Shown here one piece after another: positions 11,829 through 12,758 of a DNA stretch of 12,758 bases. The number at the start of each line of letters is the position of its first letter. Within the stretch, counting starts at the first letter, position 1. This DNA is from Chloroflexota bacterium (GTDB lineage: Bacteria; Chloroflexota; Dormibacteria; Dormibacterales; Dormibacteraceae): contig VBJR01000117.1 in the NCBI GenBank assembly GCA_005880175.1, positions 5,490 to 18,247 of the forward strand, written 5' to 3'. The translations under genes were made by a program, and so were the position numbers. Under the pieces are notes generated by a model, which saw only the letters and a program-made list of their open reading frames with translations, was not told the DNA's origin and did no database searches.

Positions 11829-12758
11829 GTGAACCTGTACCGCGAGGACCGGAACCTCCGCTTCGTCCTCGCGCGCGCCCTGCCGCCGGCGGACCTCGCG
11901 CTGGCGGAGCCGGTGCTCGACGAGCTCGGCGCCGCCGCCGGGGACGAGCTGGACCGGCTGGCCGCCGCCGCCGACCGCAGCCCGCCGGTGCTGCGCGCGT
12001 TCGACCGCCGGGGCGAGCGCGTGGACGAGATCGTCCACCACCCCGCCTACCGCGACCTGGAGCGGGCCGCCTTCGAGCGGTTCGCGCTGGCGGCGGCGTC
12101 CCACCGCGACGGGCTGCACGGCTTCGCCGGGCCCGTGCCCCACGTGGTCAAGTACGCGATGACGTACCTCTTCGCCCAGACGGAGTTCGGCGTCCTCTGC
12201 CCCGTCAACATGACGGACTCCCTGGCCCGCGTCCTGCGCCGGTTCGCCGCGCCCGGCCTCCTCGCGCGGTACCTGCCCCGGCTCACGGCCACCGACCTCG
12301 GCGACCTGTGGCAGGGGGCGATGTTCCTGACGGAGCGGGGCGGCGGCTCGGACGTCGGCGCCACGGACACGGTGGCCTGCCCGGTGCCGGCCGGCGAGGC
12401 GCTGCCCGACGGCCTGGACGCCGGCGCGCCGCTCTGGCGGCTCACCGGCGCCAAGTGGTTCTGCAGCAACGCCGGGGCCGAGCTGACGCTCGTGCTGGCC
12501 CGCCCCCTCGGCGCCCCGCCCGGCACCCGCGGGCTGGGCCTGTTCCTGGTCCCGCGCCACCTCCCGGACGGGCGACTGAACGGCTGCCGCGTGGAGCGCT
12601 TGAAGGACAAGCTGGGCACCCGCGACATGGCGACCGGCGAGGTGACGCTGGACGGCGCCCTCGCCCACCAGGTCGGCGACCTGGACCGCGGCTTCGTGCA
12701 GATGGCCGTGATGATCAACGCGTCGCGGCTGTCCAACGCGGTGCGCTCGGCGGGGATG
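11829..12758 (+). CDS. AidB-like acyl-CoA dehydrogenase, 3' end outside window
   Basis: An open frame from GTG 11829 runs 310 codons to the window edge without a stop. It begins VNLYREDRNLRFVLARALPP and contains HHPAYRDLERAAF, PVPHVVKYAMTYLFAQTEFG, CPVNMTDSLARVLRRF, GAMFLTERGGGSDVGATDT (FAD/substrate loop), WRLTGAKWFCSNAGAELTLVLARP, LKDKLGTRDMATGEVTL and NASRLSNAVRSAGM. This is the AidB-like branch of acyl-CoA dehydrogenases, normally about 540 residues. E. coli AidB belongs to the alkylation-adaptive response and binds DNA through its C-terminal domain. That domain lies beyond the window, so a DNA-protective role versus plain acyl-CoA oxidation cannot be decided. The start lies 16 bases after the YggT stop with only a weak G-rich element before it; co-transcription is likely. 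Unlike the dehydrogenase at 9030-10160, its GGSD loop is intact. Confidence 0.9.
   Translation, partial: MNLYREDRNLRFVLARALPPADLALAEPVLDELGAAAGDELDRLAAAADRSPPVLRAFDRRGERVDEIVHHPAYRDLERAAFERFALAAASHRDGLHGFAGPVPHVVKYAMTYLFAQTEFGVLCPVNMTDSLARVLRRFAAPGLLARYLPRLTATDLGDLWQGAMFLTERGGGSDVGATDTVACPVPAGEALPDGLDAGAPLWRLTGAKWFCSNAGAELTLVLARPLGAPPGTRGLGLFLVPRHLPDGRLNGCRVERLKDKLGTRDMATGEVTLDGALAHQVGDLDRGFVQMAVMINASRLSNAVRSAGM

Overview
The window is about 12.8 kb of very GC-rich DNA (roughly 70-75 % by eye) with GTG and TTG starts alongside ATG, few Shine-Dalgarno sites, and several TAGnnT -10 boxes only 6-10 nt ahead of start codons, suggesting leaderless transcripts. With the gene families present, this points to a high-GC actinobacterium. 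A soil lineage such as Thermoleophilia is a guess; nothing here fixes the order. I see no rRNA, tRNA, CRISPR array or insertion sequence.

Left third (1-4354): the 3' part of a D-threonine aldolase/D-serine dehydratase-like PLP enzyme (+) is followed by a 250-base gap. The gap holds the last ~52 codons of a DUF4143-type ATPase (-, a remnant) and a degenerate 23-bp tandem repeat. Next on the minus strand is a broken N-carbamoyl-amino-acid hydrolase, just downstream of an intact UbiD-family decarboxylase. The hydrolase is split by a 41-bp segment that is an exact inverted copy of the 3' end of the aldolase gene. This copy replaces the first metal-binding motif and shifts the frame; it is the most striking anomaly in the window. 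A divergent cutA closes this part.

Middle (4443-7710): a LysR-type regulator (-) and a ThDP-enzyme-fold protein (+) diverge from an 86-bp spacer. The spacer carries a 23-bp near-palindrome centred about 66 bp before the inferred transcription start, the classic LysR activation geometry. The ThDP protein keeps the activating glutamate but has an altered cofactor/Mg motif. A perfect hairpin lies where it converges on a small hypothetical membrane-associated gene.

Right part (7816-12758): a class I aminotransferase and an acyl-CoA dehydrogenase lacking the usual loop after TEP (both -), a divergent VOC/methylmalonyl-CoA-epimerase-like gene (+), a Phd/YefM-VapC type II toxin-antitoxin pair (+), a YggT-family membrane protein (+) and the first 310 codons of an AidB-like acyl-CoA dehydrogenase (+) running off the end.

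Functionally this looks like an accessory catabolic neighbourhood (amino-acid derivatives, decarboxylation, transamination, acyl-CoA oxidation) that is partly decaying, with a toxin-antitoxin module inserted among housekeeping-type genes. I do not see a complete pathway, and joint function is inferred from adjacency only.
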